NCBI GenBank assembly: GCA_009781695.1
Contig: WQVH01000010.1
Coordinates: 1-47,147, forward strand
DNA from: Oscillospiraceae bacterium
GTDB lineage: Bacteria; Bacillota; Clostridia; Oscillospirales; Oscillospiraceae
Direction: 5' to 3'
DNA length: 47,147 nt
Below are positions 8,843 to 19,104 of this stretch, piece by piece. The translations under genes and the position numbers were made by a program. How positions within the stretch are numbered: the first letter of the stretch is position 1; every line of letters starts with the position of its first letter. The notes beneath the pieces are model-generated. The model did not search any database, was not told the origin of the DNA, and saw only the letters and a list, made by a program, of their open reading frames with translations.

Positions 8843-8895
8843 GGAAAAACAACGCAGACGATGTGCAAACGATATACAACGGATTGGAGCATATT

Positions 8896-9792
8896 ATGAC
8901 CGGCAAAAAAATGGGTAATTTAGGCAGATTGGCGCTTTTTTCGGCAGCACTGCTGTGGGGTGTGTCATTTGTTATGATGAAGAACATCCTCGACAACATT
9001 CCGCCGCTGTATATACTGACATTTCGATTTATTGGCGCTGCGCTGATATTATTGCCTTTTTGTGCCAAAAGGCTCAAAGGCATAGACAAATCATACCTAA
9101 AGGGCGGTATGATTATGGGCGCTGCGTTGTTTTTAGCATATGTCTTCCAAACGTATGGGCTGCGCTATACTACGCCCGGCAAGAATGCTTTTTTGACTTC
9201 GATCTATTGTGTGATCACACCATTTCTCTACTGGGCTTATATAAAGAAACGTCCGGATAAGTACAATTGGGCTGCTGCTTTTATTTGTATCATTGGTATC
9301 GGTCTGATTACATTCTATGGAGATATGCGCATTGCGTTGGGCGATGGGCTGACACTCATTTGCGGGTTTTTCTTTGCTTTGCACATTGTTGTGTCCGCTC
9401 GCTTTATTAAAGGGCGTGATCCTATGGTATTGACTATGTTGCAGTTTATCACTGTGGCGGTTTTAACATTTATTGGTGCAGCTTTGTTTGAAACTGCGCC
9501 ATCTGTGATCACTTCCACTGATATTTGGAGTGTGGTGTTTCTGACTGTAGTCTGTACTGCCGGGTGCTTGCTTTTACAGGCATTCGGGCAAAAGTACACG
9601 CCTCCATCACAATCTGCTGTTATTTTAACGCTTGAGTCTGTCTTCGGCGCACTGGCATCTGTCTTGTTATTCCACGAAATTTTAACACCACGATTGACAT
9701 TAGGCTTTGCACTGACATTTATCGCTGTTGTGATCAGCGAGACTAAGTTTGGATTCATTAGACGAAAAAGAAATATATCCTTGCAAAAATAA
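8896..9792 (+). CDS. DMT-superfamily (EamA) permease
   Basis: A 298-residue integral membrane protein made of two EamA repeats of five membrane segments each. Typical features are the N-terminal ALLWGVSFVMMK segment, the R-F-I-G-A-A-L pattern of helix 2, and the second-repeat signature QKYTPPSQSAVILTLESVFGAL (abridged). Members export or import small metabolites such as amino acids, drugs or nucleosides; the substrate here cannot be predicted. The frame is open to 8764, but the ATG at 8896 is chosen because GGAG lies 6 bases upstream and the protein then begins just before the first membrane helix. The longer version would read through the inverted repeat at 8798-8842. Confidence 0.85.
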   Translation: MTGKKMGNLGRLALFSAALLWGVSFVMMKNILDNIPPLYILTFRFIGAALILLPFCAKRLKGIDKSYLKGGMIMGAALFLAYVFQTYGLRYTTPGKNAFLTSIYCVITPFLYWAYIKKRPDKYNWAAAFICIIGIGLITFYGDMRIALGDGLTLICGFFFALHIVVSARFIKGRDPMVLTMLQFITVAVLTFIGAALFETAPSVITSTDIWSVVFLTVVCTAGCLLLQAFGQKYTPPSQSAVILTLESVFGALASVLLFHEILTPRLTLGFALTFIAVVISETKFGFIRRKRNISLQK

Positions 9793-9837
9793 TGATCATG
9801 ATGTAAAGTGGCACGATATGGATGGGAGGGCATGACT

Positions 9838-10062
9838 ATGCCTCGCAACAATAAAGATGGGGCGGATGGTTTTGTCCGAGCATTATCACTGCTCAGCCAG
9901 ATCGGGATTACAATTATCGCTTGCATTGGGGTTGGTATTTTCTTAGGCTGGCTTTTGGATAATTGGCTCAACACATCCCCTTGGCTTATGCTGGTCTGTA
10001 CCTTACTTGGTGTTATTGCAGCGTTTAAATCTATTTTTGATTTTGCAAAGAAGATTGAGTAA
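9838..10062 (+). CDS. atpZ: AtpZ/AtpI-type small membrane protein of the ATP synthase locus
   Basis: A 74-residue protein with two membrane helices (about 17-39 and 46-66), separated by the conserved LGWLLDNWLNTSPW turn seen in the AtpZ/F0F1-ATPase gene 1 family. In other Firmicutes AtpZ partners AtpI and has been linked to Mg2+/Ca2+ transport and ATP synthase assembly. GGGAGGG at 9824-9830 places the start at the ATG at 9838 rather than the one two codons earlier. It is the first gene of the ATP synthase cluster, 35 bp before atpI. Confidence 0.8.
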   Translation: MPRNNKDGADGFVRALSLLSQIGITIIACIGVGIFLGWLLDNWLNTSPWLMLVCTLLGVIAAFKSIFDFAKKIE

Positions 10063-10097
10063 AGGACGCCTCCAAATCAGGCTAAATATAATTTGAA

Positions 10098-10511
10098 ATG
10101 GTAAACACAATGAATTTGTCCAAAACTACAAAGAACATCATCATCATGATCGGACTCGTTGCCTTAGTCTTCATCGTGGGTGGGGCTATCTATTATCGCT
10201 CAATACACGCTTTATACTTTGCGTTGGGTGTGGCCATCACATCGGGCTTAAATGTCGCCAAAATGTATTTGGTTGAGCGTACCGCAAACAAAACGCTTGA
10301 GATAGAGAGTCAAGACACCGGTAAAAATTACGTAAAACTCCAATTTTTATTCAGGTATGTCATTACCATTGTAGTCTTACTCGGAATCGGGCTCGTCAAC
10401 CTTTTTGTAGCACCTCCATTTATCAGCATTTGGGGGGCGGTTGCGGGATTATTTACACTTCAAATAGCTGTCATAATTGTCAGACATAAAAGCCAGTCTG
10501 ACGACAGTTAG
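10098..10511 (+). CDS. atpI: ATP synthase protein I
   Basis: A 137-residue protein with four predicted membrane helices (about 13-32, 35-55, 80-102, 108-128) and the family-typical basic loop between helices 2 and 3. AtpI helps assemble the c ring. It stands directly before atpB, as in other bacteria. Its ribosome binding site is poor; the ATG five codons in (MNLSKTTK) is an alternative start. A separate promoter for atpB lies in the 178-bp gap after it, so atpZI may be expressed independently of the structural subunits. Confidence 0.82.
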   Translation: MVNTMNLSKTTKNIIIMIGLVALVFIVGGAIYYRSIHALYFALGVAITSGLNVAKMYLVERTANKTLEIESQDTGKNYVKLQFLFRYVITIVVLLGIGLVNLFVAPPFISIWGAVAGLFTLQIAVIIVRHKSQSDDS

Positions 10512-10578
10512 TCACTCGTTAAGCTATAGTGTCTACATTAGTATGCAATGTGCGCATTTTTTTGTCCACATTTTCACC

Positions 10579-10607
10579 TTGACAAATAAGTGAATGTTTT
10601 GTATCCT
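10579..10607 (+). promoter_or_regulatory. Promoter candidate for atpBEFHAGDC
   Basis: A perfect TTGACA (10579-10584), a 17-base spacer and TATCCT (10602-10607), about 80 bases before atpB. The -10 is imperfect but the position fits the start of the structural ATP synthase genes. Confidence 0.6.
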
Positions 10608-10689
10608 GTCGTGGGTCAATGTACAAGCCCGTGTTGCAATAGTTAAAAATGCGAGCGTTTCTCAGTGTCTGTTTTAATTAAGTTGTCCG

Positions 10690-11418
10690 ATGAAAAAATC
10701 GGCATATGTAAGGGATGCGAATAATTTGGATATATCGATTGGCGTGCATGGAGTAATTAATATCGGCAACATACAAATCCTTATTACTGATACGGTTATT
10801 TCGACATGGATTATTATGGGTGTCTTGATTGCATTTGCCATTTTTGTCAGGATAAAGGTTTGCGGTTTCAAAGAAATACCTACAGGCTTTCAAAATGTTA
10901 TTGAAGCACTGATTGAGGTCTTTGAGAATTATCTGCGCAACACTGTCGGATCAAAACTCATGTTCCTCGGCAACTGGTTTTTCACTTTGTTCTTGTTTAT
11001 ATTGGTCTCCAACATCAGTGGAGCTACACCGGGATTTCGCCCTCCAACCGCAGACTGGTCTATGACCGTTGCACTGGCGATCGTGACTTTTGTCCTGATT
11101 CAGGCAATGGGCATCAAGTATCGCGGTTTAGAGTACGTGCTGAGCTTTTTCAAGCCGTTTCCACTGTTTCTCCCGGTCAATCTGATCGGTGAACTGGCAA
11201 GACCCATTGCGATTAGTTTCCGTCTGTTCGGTAATATGCTTGCAGGGCTTATTATGATGTCTCTTATTTATGCCCTCGCACCACTTTTTGCACAATTTTT
11301 ATTACCGGCTGCGCTGCATATATATTTCGATCTTTTTGCAGGCCTGATACAGACATATATCTTTGTAACCTTGAGCATGGCGTTTGTTTCAAGCGCTGCT
11401 AAACTTGAGGAAGAATAA
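10690..11418 (+). CDS. atpB: ATP synthase subunit a
   Basis: A 242-residue polytopic Fo subunit that forms the ion half-channels against the c ring. The essential arginine lies in GELARPIAISFRLFGNMLAG, the family signature, and the PPTADWSMTVALA segment is also characteristic. Five to six membrane helices are visible; the N-terminal part before the first helix is short, as in Firmicutes. The start has no strong ribosome binding site (it follows gttgtccg), so initiation is uncertain by a few codons. The next gene, atpE, starts 63 bp downstream. Confidence 0.93.
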   Translation: MKKSAYVRDANNLDISIGVHGVINIGNIQILITDTVISTWIIMGVLIAFAIFVRIKVCGFKEIPTGFQNVIEALIEVFENYLRNTVGSKLMFLGNWFFTLFLFILVSNISGATPGFRPPTADWSMTVALAIVTFVLIQAMGIKYRGLEYVLSFFKPFPLFLPVNLIGELARPIAISFRLFGNMLAGLIMMSLIYALAPLFAQFLLPAALHIYFDLFAGLIQTYIFVTLSMAFVSSAAKLEEE

Positions 11419-11481
11419 TTTAGCGCACAATAAAATTTAGCATAAATCCAAAAACAAAATCATTAAATCGGAGGATTAACC

Positions 11482-11769
11482 ATGGAATTCTTGGCAAATG
11501 TCATAATCGCCGGACAGTACGCAGCTGTAATCGCAGTTTTCGCCGGTATGTTGACAACTCTCGGACAAGGGCACATCGCAGCAAAGGCAATCGAGTCAAT
11601 GGCTCGCCAGCCGGAAGCAAGAGGCTCAATAAACACTGCAATGATCATCAGCTTGGCAATGGCTGAAACCAATGGTATTTACGGTCTTGTTGTGGCTATG
11701 ATTCTGCTGTTTGCAAATCCACTTGTCAATCGTTTTGCAGAAATTGCACTCCAACTGGGTCTGAACTAG
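11482..11769 (+). CDS. atpE: ATP synthase subunit c, residues consistent with Na+ binding
   Basis: A 95-residue two-helix hairpin forming the rotor ring. The loop has the conserved ARQPEA. The ion-binding site reads Q29 in helix 1 (GQG) and E62-T63 with Y67 in helix 2 (AETNGIY). The combination Gln, Glu followed by Ser/Thr, and Tyr is the signature of Na+-translocating rings such as those of Ilyobacter tartaricus and Acetobacterium woodii; H+ rings usually lack the Gln and the hydroxyl after Glu. A good GGAGG ribosome binding site precedes it. An inverted repeat at 11813-11842 follows and could protect this part of the message, since c is needed in many copies. Confidence 0.93.
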   Translation: MEFLANVIIAGQYAAVIAVFAGMLTTLGQGHIAAKAIESMARQPEARGSINTAMIISLAMAETNGIYGLVVAMILLFANPLVNRFAEIALQLGLN

Positions 11770-11812
11770 TTACTGATACTTAAAACGTATTCAGGTACAA
11801 AGCAAGTATCCA

Positions 11813-11842
11813 AGGCGCTGACCAAGCTCGCTTGGCGCGCCT
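11813..11842 (+). promoter_or_regulatory. Stem-loop between atpE and atpF
   Basis: AGGCGC (11813-11818) pairs with GCGCCT (11837-11842), and CCAAGC with GCTTGG inside it, leaving a 2-base apical loop and a small internal bulge. There is no T-run, so this is more likely an RNA processing or stability element than a terminator. It lies where c-subunit output must exceed that of b. Confidence 0.55.
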
Positions 11843-11869
11843 CAAGTGGAGAGGGTGAGTTTCTTAAAT

Positions 11870-12394
11870 ATGACACTATCACTACCGCCTTTCGGCATGG
11901 ATTTCAATACCGTACTGTCTGCCGCTTTTAACTTAGTAAACGTGGCTGTTCTGGCAGTCGTTTTAGCATTTTTGCTTTACAGACCCGTTCGCGAGGTTTT
12001 GCAAAAACGCACAGAGCGCATTCAGAAACAGCTCAGTCAAGCTGATGATGAATTGAAGCAAGCCATAAGCCTACGGCATGAGTATGAGCAAAAAATCGAG
12101 GATATCGAGCGTGAGCGTGAAGAAATCCTCGAAACTGCACGTAAACAAGCCTCCGATTCCAGCCGTAGACTATTAAGTGAGGCAAAAGCTGAGGCTGACA
12201 CAGTCAAAGAGCGTGCCTCAAGGACTGTGGAAATGGAATGGGAACGTGCGCAAATGGAAATGCGCAATGCGATTATTGATGTTTCTTCTGTTATGGCCAA
12301 AAAACTTGTGAAGCACAGTTTGACCAAAGGTGTTCAAGACAGCATGTTTGATGAAACTGTGTCTGAATTGGAGGGCATGACATGGAGAAATTAA
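11870..12394 (+). CDS. atpF: ATP synthase subunit b
   Basis: A 174-residue peripheral stalk subunit: one membrane helix (about residues 12-36) followed by a long charged coiled coil rich in E, R, K and A. The frame opens at a GTG at 11846, but GAGGGTGA at 11851-11858 matches the anti-Shine-Dalgarno sequence and suits the ATG at 11870. It overlaps atpH by 13 bp, indicating translational coupling. Confidence 0.88.
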   Translation: MTLSLPPFGMDFNTVLSAAFNLVNVAVLAVVLAFLLYRPVREVLQKRTERIQKQLSQADDELKQAISLRHEYEQKIEDIEREREEILETARKQASDSSRRLLSEAKAEADTVKERASRTVEMEWERAQMEMRNAIIDVSSVMAKKLVKHSLTKGVQDSMFDETVSELEGMTWRN

Positions 12395-12921
12395 GTTTTC
12401 TCTATGCCAATGCATTGTTTGACCTTGCGATAAAACATGGGCAGACTGACGAATTTCTGGAGCAAACCATCTCATTGCATGATGCGCTTGCTGATTATGA
12501 GATGCAGCGTATTCTTAAGCATCCTCATATCTCAGCTGCCGAGAAGAAGAAGTTTTTTAAAGAGGCTTTTTCAGGACGTGTACATGATGATCTTTTGGGC
12601 TTTTTGTATCTTGCAGCAGATAAAAATCGAGAAAGCTATATTATTCCTGCATTTTTAGCGCTTATAGATATGATCAGACGATACAAAGGAACTGTTACAG
12701 CTCAGGTTTCTTCGGCAGTTGCACTTGATGATAAGCAAGCTGAGCGCTTAAAAAATCTGCTCTCACAAAAATTAAACAAGCGCGTTGAGCTTAAACTAAA
12801 AGTTGAGCCTAAACTCATTGGCGGACCATATATTTTTGTGGATGGCTACTATATTGACTGGACACTCAAAAAGCGATTGCGTGATTTGACTGTTCATATG
12901 AAAGAGGTGTACACCGCGTGA
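12382..12921 (+). CDS. atpH: ATP synthase subunit delta
   Basis: A 179-residue OSCP/delta subunit that ties F1 to the b stalk. It shows the N-terminal helical bundle beginning YANALFDLA and the C-terminal signature with [27 protein letters not shown] (abridged), close to the usual GG-x-x-I-x-x-G-x-x-x-x-D pattern. The tyrosine-rich stretch is slightly unusual. It overlaps atpF by 13 bp and atpA by 4 bp (GTGA). Confidence 0.9.
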   Translation: MEKLSFLYANALFDLAIKHGQTDEFLEQTISLHDALADYEMQRILKHPHISAAEKKKFFKEAFSGRVHDDLLGFLYLAADKNRESYIIPAFLALIDMIRRYKGTVTAQVSSAVALDDKQAERLKNLLSQKLNKRVELKLKVEPKLIGGPYIFVDGYYIDWTLKKRLRDLTVHMKEVYTA

Positions 12922-14420
12922 CTCTCAGACCCGATGAAATTAGTTCGGTTATAAAGCAACAGATTCAAGCCTACTCTGATAAGATGGATGTGTCCGAGGC
13001 AGGCAGCGTCATACAGGTTGGTGACGGCATTGCCCGGGTATATGGACTGGACAATGCGATGAGCAGTGAACTGCTGGAGTTCTCCAGCGGTGTTCATGGT
13101 ATTGCCTTTAACCTTGATGAAGACAGCATCGGTGTCGTTTTGCTCGGTTCAGATGCGCTCGTCAAAGAGGGCGATATCGTCAAGAGAACCGGCAAAATTG
13201 CTGAAGTTCCTGTTGGAGACTGTTTGCTTGGCCGAGTGGTTAACTCTCTCGGAGAACCCATCGATGGCAAAGGTCCTATCGGCAATACTCAGGCACGTCA
13301 AATAGAGCGTATTGCTCCCGGTGTCATTGAGCGCGGTGAAGTAAATGAGCCGCTTCAAACCGGTATTAAAGCGATAGACTCGATGATTCCCATCGGCAGA
13401 GGTCAGCGAGAGCTGATCATCGGTGATCGTCAAACCGGAAAAACAGCTATTTGCATTGATACGATTATCAATCAAAAAGGTACAGGAGTTCTATGTGTTT
13501 ATGTGGCCATTGGGCAAAAGAATTCTACTGTTGCACGCATCGTGAGAACACTTGAAGATGCCGGGGCTATGGACTATACAACGGTAGTGCTTGCCTCTGC
13601 CAGTGATTCTTCGCCCATGCAATACATTGCACCATATTCCGGTTGCGCCATCGGAGAAGAATGGATGGAAGCAGGAAAAGATGTCCTGCTCATTTATGAT
13701 GATTTGTCCAAACATGCCGTGGCTTACCGTGCACTGAGTCTGCTTCTGCGCAGACCTCCGGGGCGTGAAGCTTATCCCGGTGATGTTTTTTACCTTCATT
13801 CGAGGCTACTTGAACGTGCTGCAAAACTTTCGGAACAAAGGGGTGCAGGTTCGCTCACTGCCCTGCCGATCATAGAGACGCAGGCCGGCGATATTTCTGC
13901 ATATATTCCCACCAATGTTATCTCCATCACTGATGGTCAGATATATCTTGAAACTGAGCTGTTTAACAATGGCGTCCGCCCTGCGATCAATGCGGGATTT
14001 TCAGTTTCACGTGTCGGCGGCGCTGCACAAATATCCGCTATGAAGAAGATTTCCGGACCGTTGCGTATAGAGTTGGCTCAATATCGTGAGCTGGCCTCTT
14101 TTGCACAGTTTGGCTCGGACTTAAGTAAAGACACTTTAGAGCGGCTCAGACATGGTGAGCGTATCGTAGAAATTCTCAAGCAACCGCAATATGAGCCGCT
14201 ATCTGTTGAAAAGCAGGTGCTCTTGCTCTATATGCTCACAAACAAATACTTTAGCAGTGTCAATGTTGAGCGTGTCCAAAAAACAGCGCAAGATTATCTG
14301 AGCTTCATGAGTGAGCGTTATCATGATGTCTTAACGCAACTGAGTGATACCAAAGACATCACTCCGGAGCTCGATGAGAAGATAAAAACTGCCGCTGAGG
14401 ATTTTTTAACAACCATCTAA
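12918..14420 (+). CDS. atpA: ATP synthase subunit alpha
   Basis: A 500-residue non-catalytic nucleotide-binding F1 subunit of normal length. The P-loop is GDRQTGKT at residues 169-176, and [15 protein letters not shown] and [21 protein letters not shown] are standard alpha signatures. The arginine finger lies in the family-conserved SVSRVGG segment. It starts at a GTG whose last bases form the atpH stop (GTGA), so translation is coupled. Confidence 0.96.
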   Translation: MTLRPDEISSVIKQQIQAYSDKMDVSEAGSVIQVGDGIARVYGLDNAMSSELLEFSSGVHGIAFNLDEDSIGVVLLGSDALVKEGDIVKRTGKIAEVPVGDCLLGRVVNSLGEPIDGKGPIGNTQARQIERIAPGVIERGEVNEPLQTGIKAIDSMIPIGRGQRELIIGDRQTGKTAICIDTIINQKGTGVLCVYVAIGQKNSTVARIVRTLEDAGAMDYTTVVLASASDSSPMQYIAPYSGCAIGEEWMEAGKDVLLIYDDLSKHAVAYRALSLLLRRPPGREAYPGDVFYLHSRLLERAAKLSEQRGAGSLTALPIIETQAGDISAYIPTNVISITDGQIYLETELFNNGVRPAINAGFSVSRVGGAAQISAMKKISGPLRIELAQYRELASFAQFGSDLSKDTLERLRHGERIVEILKQPQYEPLSVEKQVLLLYMLTNKYFSSVNVERVQKTAQDYLSFMSERYHDVLTQLSDTKDITPELDEKIKTAAEDFLTTI

Positions 14421-14486
14421 TGCCGTCTTAGCATATAATCCCACAGGGTTCATTGTTATACTAATCTATCTGTTGGAGGCTTTCCA

Positions 14487-15356
14487 ATGTCTTCGATGAA
14501 AGCAATAAAAAAACGAATAACCAGTGTCAATAGCACAAAGAAAATCATGAAAGCCATGAATTTGGTCTCAGCGTCAAAGCTGCAAAAGGCCAAAAGTCGG
14601 CTGGATCATATCCGTCCTATGTTTGAAAACATGGCGCTTGTCATGGATAGCATAAAAAAGAGCATCAGTCCGGATGTGAAGATTGATTTTGCGCAAGTGC
14701 GCGATGTGCAAAATAGTGCTTATATTATCCTGACCAGTGACCGCGGGCTTTGCGGTAGTTTTAACACGAATGTTTCAAAAGAAGCGCTGGCTTTTATTGA
14801 GGCCAACAGCAGGGATAAAAACGAGAGTATTTTAGCCGTTGGAACAAAGGGCTGGGATTATTTTCGACGCAGAGGAAAAAACATCACTTATAGATGTCTG
14901 GGGTCGTCAGAGGCTACTTCTTTTGCGGATGCTGAGCAGCTTGGTCACAAAGCTGCAAATATGTATAGATCAGGCGAAGTTGATGAAGTCTTTATCATAT
15001 ACACGCATTTTGAGTCTATCCTGACTCATATCCCCTACATCGTAAAGCTGCTTCCAATTAGCACAGAACCATCCGATGAGACTGATCAGGATAGGCCGAT
15101 TGAAATGACTTTTGATCCGGATCCGAAAACTTTTTTTAAAGATGCAATTCCTATGTATCTAAACACCACGATATACGGCGCAATGCTTGAATCAGCTGTG
15201 TGTGAGCTTGCAAGCCGAATGACCAGCATGGACTCGGCGACACGTAATGCCGCTGAGATCATTGATGATCTCACACTTGAGTATAACCGCAAAAGACAAG
15301 GCATGATCACGCAAGAAATCACTGAGATAGTTACCGGCGCAAATGCCCTTAACTAG
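14487..15356 (+). CDS. atpG: ATP synthase subunit gamma
   Basis: A 289-residue central rotor shaft. The N-terminal helix has the family motif ITSVNSTKKIMKAMNLVSASKL, shown here abridged, and the C-terminal helix ends in the conserved RQGMITQEITEIVTGANAL. The middle has LTSDRGLCGSFN. A GGAGG sits upstream of the ATG. It follows atpA by 66 bp and precedes atpD by 18 bp. Confidence 0.95.
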   Translation: MSSMKAIKKRITSVNSTKKIMKAMNLVSASKLQKAKSRLDHIRPMFENMALVMDSIKKSISPDVKIDFAQVRDVQNSAYIILTSDRGLCGSFNTNVSKEALAFIEANSRDKNESILAVGTKGWDYFRRRGKNITYRCLGSSEATSFADAEQLGHKAANMYRSGEVDEVFIIYTHFESILTHIPYIVKLLPISTEPSDETDQDRPIEMTFDPDPKTFFKDAIPMYLNTTIYGAMLESAVCELASRMTSMDSATRNAAEIIDDLTLEYNRKRQGMITQEITEIVTGANALN

Positions 15357-16763
<1,407 letters not shown>

Positions 16764-16805
16764 TTTGATCTATTTTTGCAAAACGAAAGGAATGGGCATC
16801 AGCAT

Positions 16806-17258
16806 ATGGCAAAGAACATGTTGCGTTTGCAAATAACAACGCCGGAAGCTGTCAAGATAGATGAGGATGTGGACATGGTCATAATGCGCTGTCTCACCGG
16901 TGATATGGGCATCCTCCCCAATCATGAACCTGTGTCCGCAATGTTGGATATTGGTATTTTGCGCATCTTCAATGGAGAGCTTGAGCGCAGAATGGCCGTT
17001 TTTGGCGGTATCGCCCAAGTCAATGACAATGTGGTCACCATTTTGGCCAATGATGCACAGTGGCCGGAAGATATTGATTTTGCGTTTGTTCAGTCTGAAC
17101 GCGACCGAATTGCACGACGCTCAAAAGAAGACCTTGACGACTTAGAAATCCAAAGAGACCATGTGCTCATGAGACGCACATTGGTGCAAATTGAAGTCAG
17201 TTCTTATCCTATATTGAGTAAGATCGAAGACAATGGGCAGGAAAAGAGGCTCAGTTAG
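16806..17258 (+). CDS. atpC: ATP synthase subunit epsilon
   Basis: A 150-residue F1 subunit with an N-terminal beta sandwich (LRLQITTPE, GDMGILPNHEPVSAML, FGGIAQVNDN) and a C-terminal helical part (SERDRIARRS ... QRDHVLMRRTLVQIE) that can inhibit ATP hydrolysis. It is slightly longer than the usual 130-140 residues. The ATG at 16806 is preferred over an upstream in-frame TTG at 16776. Its stop codon overlaps that of the convergent ygiQ, inside a terminator stem. Confidence 0.92.
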   Translation: MAKNMLRLQITTPEAVKIDEDVDMVIMRCLTGDMGILPNHEPVSAMLDIGILRIFNGELERRMAVFGGIAQVNDNVVTILANDAQWPEDIDFAFVQSERDRIARRSKEDLDDLEIQRDHVLMRRTLVQIEVSSYPILSKIEDNGQEKRLS

Positions 17259-17266
17259 CCTTTTTT
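17242..17266. terminator. Bidirectional terminator embedded in overlapping stop codons of atpC and ygiQ
   Basis: AAAAGAGGCT (17242-17251) pairs with AGCCTTTTTT (17257-17266) around the loop cagtt, a 10-bp stem with one G-T wobble. The atpC TAG (17256-17258) and the ygiQ TAA (17257-17255 on the minus strand) both fall in it. T-rich tracts lie on both sides, so it can end both convergent transcripts. Confidence 0.7.
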
Positions 17267-19072
17267 CGCTCTTTTTTCCGGACGGATGAGACACTGCTTG
17301 CCATACCCGATCAAGTCTCCCCTGTCCGCTTCACGCAATGCACGACTCACTATGGCCCGATTTTCGGGCCTTTTCCATTGGAGTAACGCCCGCTGGATCA
17401 TTTTTTCTCTTGTCGTGTGCGGAATATATACCGATTCCATGGTCCTTGGGTCAATACCTGTATGGTACATACAGGTTGAAAGTGTTCCCGGAGTCGGGTA
17501 AAAATCTTGCACTTGTTCCGGCTGTCTTTTCTGCTTATTGAGGTACTCTGCCAGAGCAATCGCATCTGATACCGTGCTTCCGGGGTGAGATGATATGAGG
17601 TATGGCACTAAAAACTGCTCTTTTCCATATTTCAAATTGAGCTGTTTGTACTTTTCTGAAAATCTTTCATAGGCTGAGTTTTTAGGCTTGTCCATATAAC
17701 CCAGCACCTTACTGATGCAATGCTCCGGCGCAACCTTAAGCTGCCCCGAAATGTGATGTTTTACAAGCTCTGCAAAAAATTCTTTGCTTTTATCCAGCAT
17801 CAAAAAGTCAAATCGGATACCTGAGCGGATAAAAACTTTTTTTATGCCCGGAATATTCCTCAGTTTTCGCAACAGCGTTAAATAATCGGTGTGGTCTGCA
17901 TCAACTTCTTTGCATGGCTCGGGAGACAGGCAACGTTTATTTTTGCAAATTCCGTTTTTTTGTTGTTTCTTGCATGATGGCCGCCTGAAATTGGCCGTTG
18001 GGCCTCCCACATCATGAACATAACCCTTAAATTCGTGATGCCCGACAAATGCCTGAACTTCCTTCATCACTGATTCGTGGCTGCGTGAGGATACGATGCG
18101 TCCTTGATGAAAGGCCAGCGCACAAAAATTGCAAGCGCCAAAACATCCCCTATTGTGAATTACAGAAAAGCGCACTTCATCAATCGCAGGTACGCCGCCT
18201 GCGCGATCGTACATCGGGTGTACCTCTCGCGTATATGGAAGTCCATAGACGCTATCGAGTTCCTTTTCAAACAAGGGTTTGGTTGGAGGGTTTACGATCA
18301 TATATTGACCATCACAGCGCTGTATTACTGCCCTGCCCCGAGTCGGGTCGTGCTCATCGAACTGTATCATGGCTGCTCTTGCATATTCTTTTTTATCTGT
18401 GGAAACCTGCTCAAATGACGCACATGCCACTGAGGGAAATGAGCAAATTTCTGCATTTTGAGCGATGTATGCCGTGCCTCTGATGTCGGTAATCGTATGC
18501 ATGGCAGATTTTGAAGAAAGCTTACGCGCCACTTCGATGATGGCAGACTCCCCCATGCCGTATATCAAAAGATCAGCACCGCTTTCAAATAAAATCGGAT
18601 GCCGGACACAATCATCCCAATAATCATAATGTGCAAAACGTCTCAAAGAAGCCTCAAGTCCGCCGATAATTATGGGCAGATCAGGAAAGGCTTCTTTTAC
18701 AAGCTTGGTATAGACTGTTGTCGCCCTGTCGGGGCGTAATTTGGTTTTTTTCCCGGGAGAGTAAAAATCTTCGCTCCTTGGCTTTTTGGCCGCAGTATAA
18801 TGGGCAACCATTGAGTCGAGATTACCTGCGGTAACCAGCGCTGCATATCGCGGTTTCCCCATGGCTTTGATCGCCGAGGCATTACGGTATGGCGGCTGAG
18901 CAAGTATCGCCACCCTGTATCCTTGTGCTTCAAGCACTCTGCTTATAATGGCCGCACCAAAACTGGGGTGATCGATATACGCATCACCCGTGATCAGCAA
19001 AAAGTCATAATAGTACCAGTCACGTGAAAGCATTTCCTCGCGTGACACCGGTAAAAACGCTAATGTGTTCAT
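17255..19072 (-). CDS. ygiQ: YgiQ family radical SAM protein
   Basis: A 605-residue protein of the UPF0313/YgiQ family, function unestablished. The N-terminus FLPVSREEMLSRDW and DAYIDHPSFGAAIISR are family hallmarks. The radical SAM cluster motif C-x3-C-x2-C is at residues 310, 314 and 317 (GCFGACNFC), and the C-terminal YgiQ domain has the PGTLSTCMYHTGIDP motif. The frame opens at a TTG at 19117, overlapping the upstream gene, but family members begin where the ATG at 19072 falls, and GGAAA precedes it. It is the last gene of the pyrK-pyrD-fusion-ygiQ transcript. Confidence 0.93.
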   Translation of the reverse strand: MNTLAFLPVSREEMLSRDWYYYDFLLITGDAYIDHPSFGAAIISRVLEAQGYRVAILAQPPYRNASAIKAMGKPRYAALVTAGNLDSMVAHYTAAKKPRSEDFYSPGKKTKLRPDRATTVYTKLVKEAFPDLPIIIGGLEASLRRFAHYDYWDDCVRHPILFESGADLLIYGMGESAIIEVARKLSSKSAMHTITDIRGTAYIAQNAEICSFPSVACASFEQVSTDKKEYARAAMIQFDEHDPTRGRAVIQRCDGQYMIVNPPTKPLFEKELDSVYGLPYTREVHPMYDRAGGVPAIDEVRFSVIHNRGCFGACNFCALAFHQGRIVSSRSHESVMKEVQAFVGHHEFKGYVHDVGGPTANFRRPSCKKQQKNGICKNKRCLSPEPCKEVDADHTDYLTLLRKLRNIPGIKKVFIRSGIRFDFLMLDKSKEFFAELVKHHISGQLKVAPEHCISKVLGYMDKPKNSAYERFSEKYKQLNLKYGKEQFLVPYLISSHPGSTVSDAIALAEYLNKQKRQPEQVQDFYPTPGTLSTCMYHTGIDPRTMESVYIPHTTREKMIQRALLQWKRPENRAIVSRALREADRGDLIGYGKQCLIRPEKRAKKG

Positions 19073-19104
19073 GAAATCATTTCCATTCGGGTCTTTGTAA
19101 CTGT

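Noticed and set aside
8764-8895. 44-codon N-terminal extension of the DMT permease
   Set aside because: It lacks a ribosome binding site, crosses the inverted repeat, and would put a charged tail absent in the family before the first helix.
9315-9974. Minus-strand open frame of 219 codons
   Set aside because: It is antisense to the permease and atpZ, which have clear family matches and good starts; its sequence is low-complexity and unlike any known protein.
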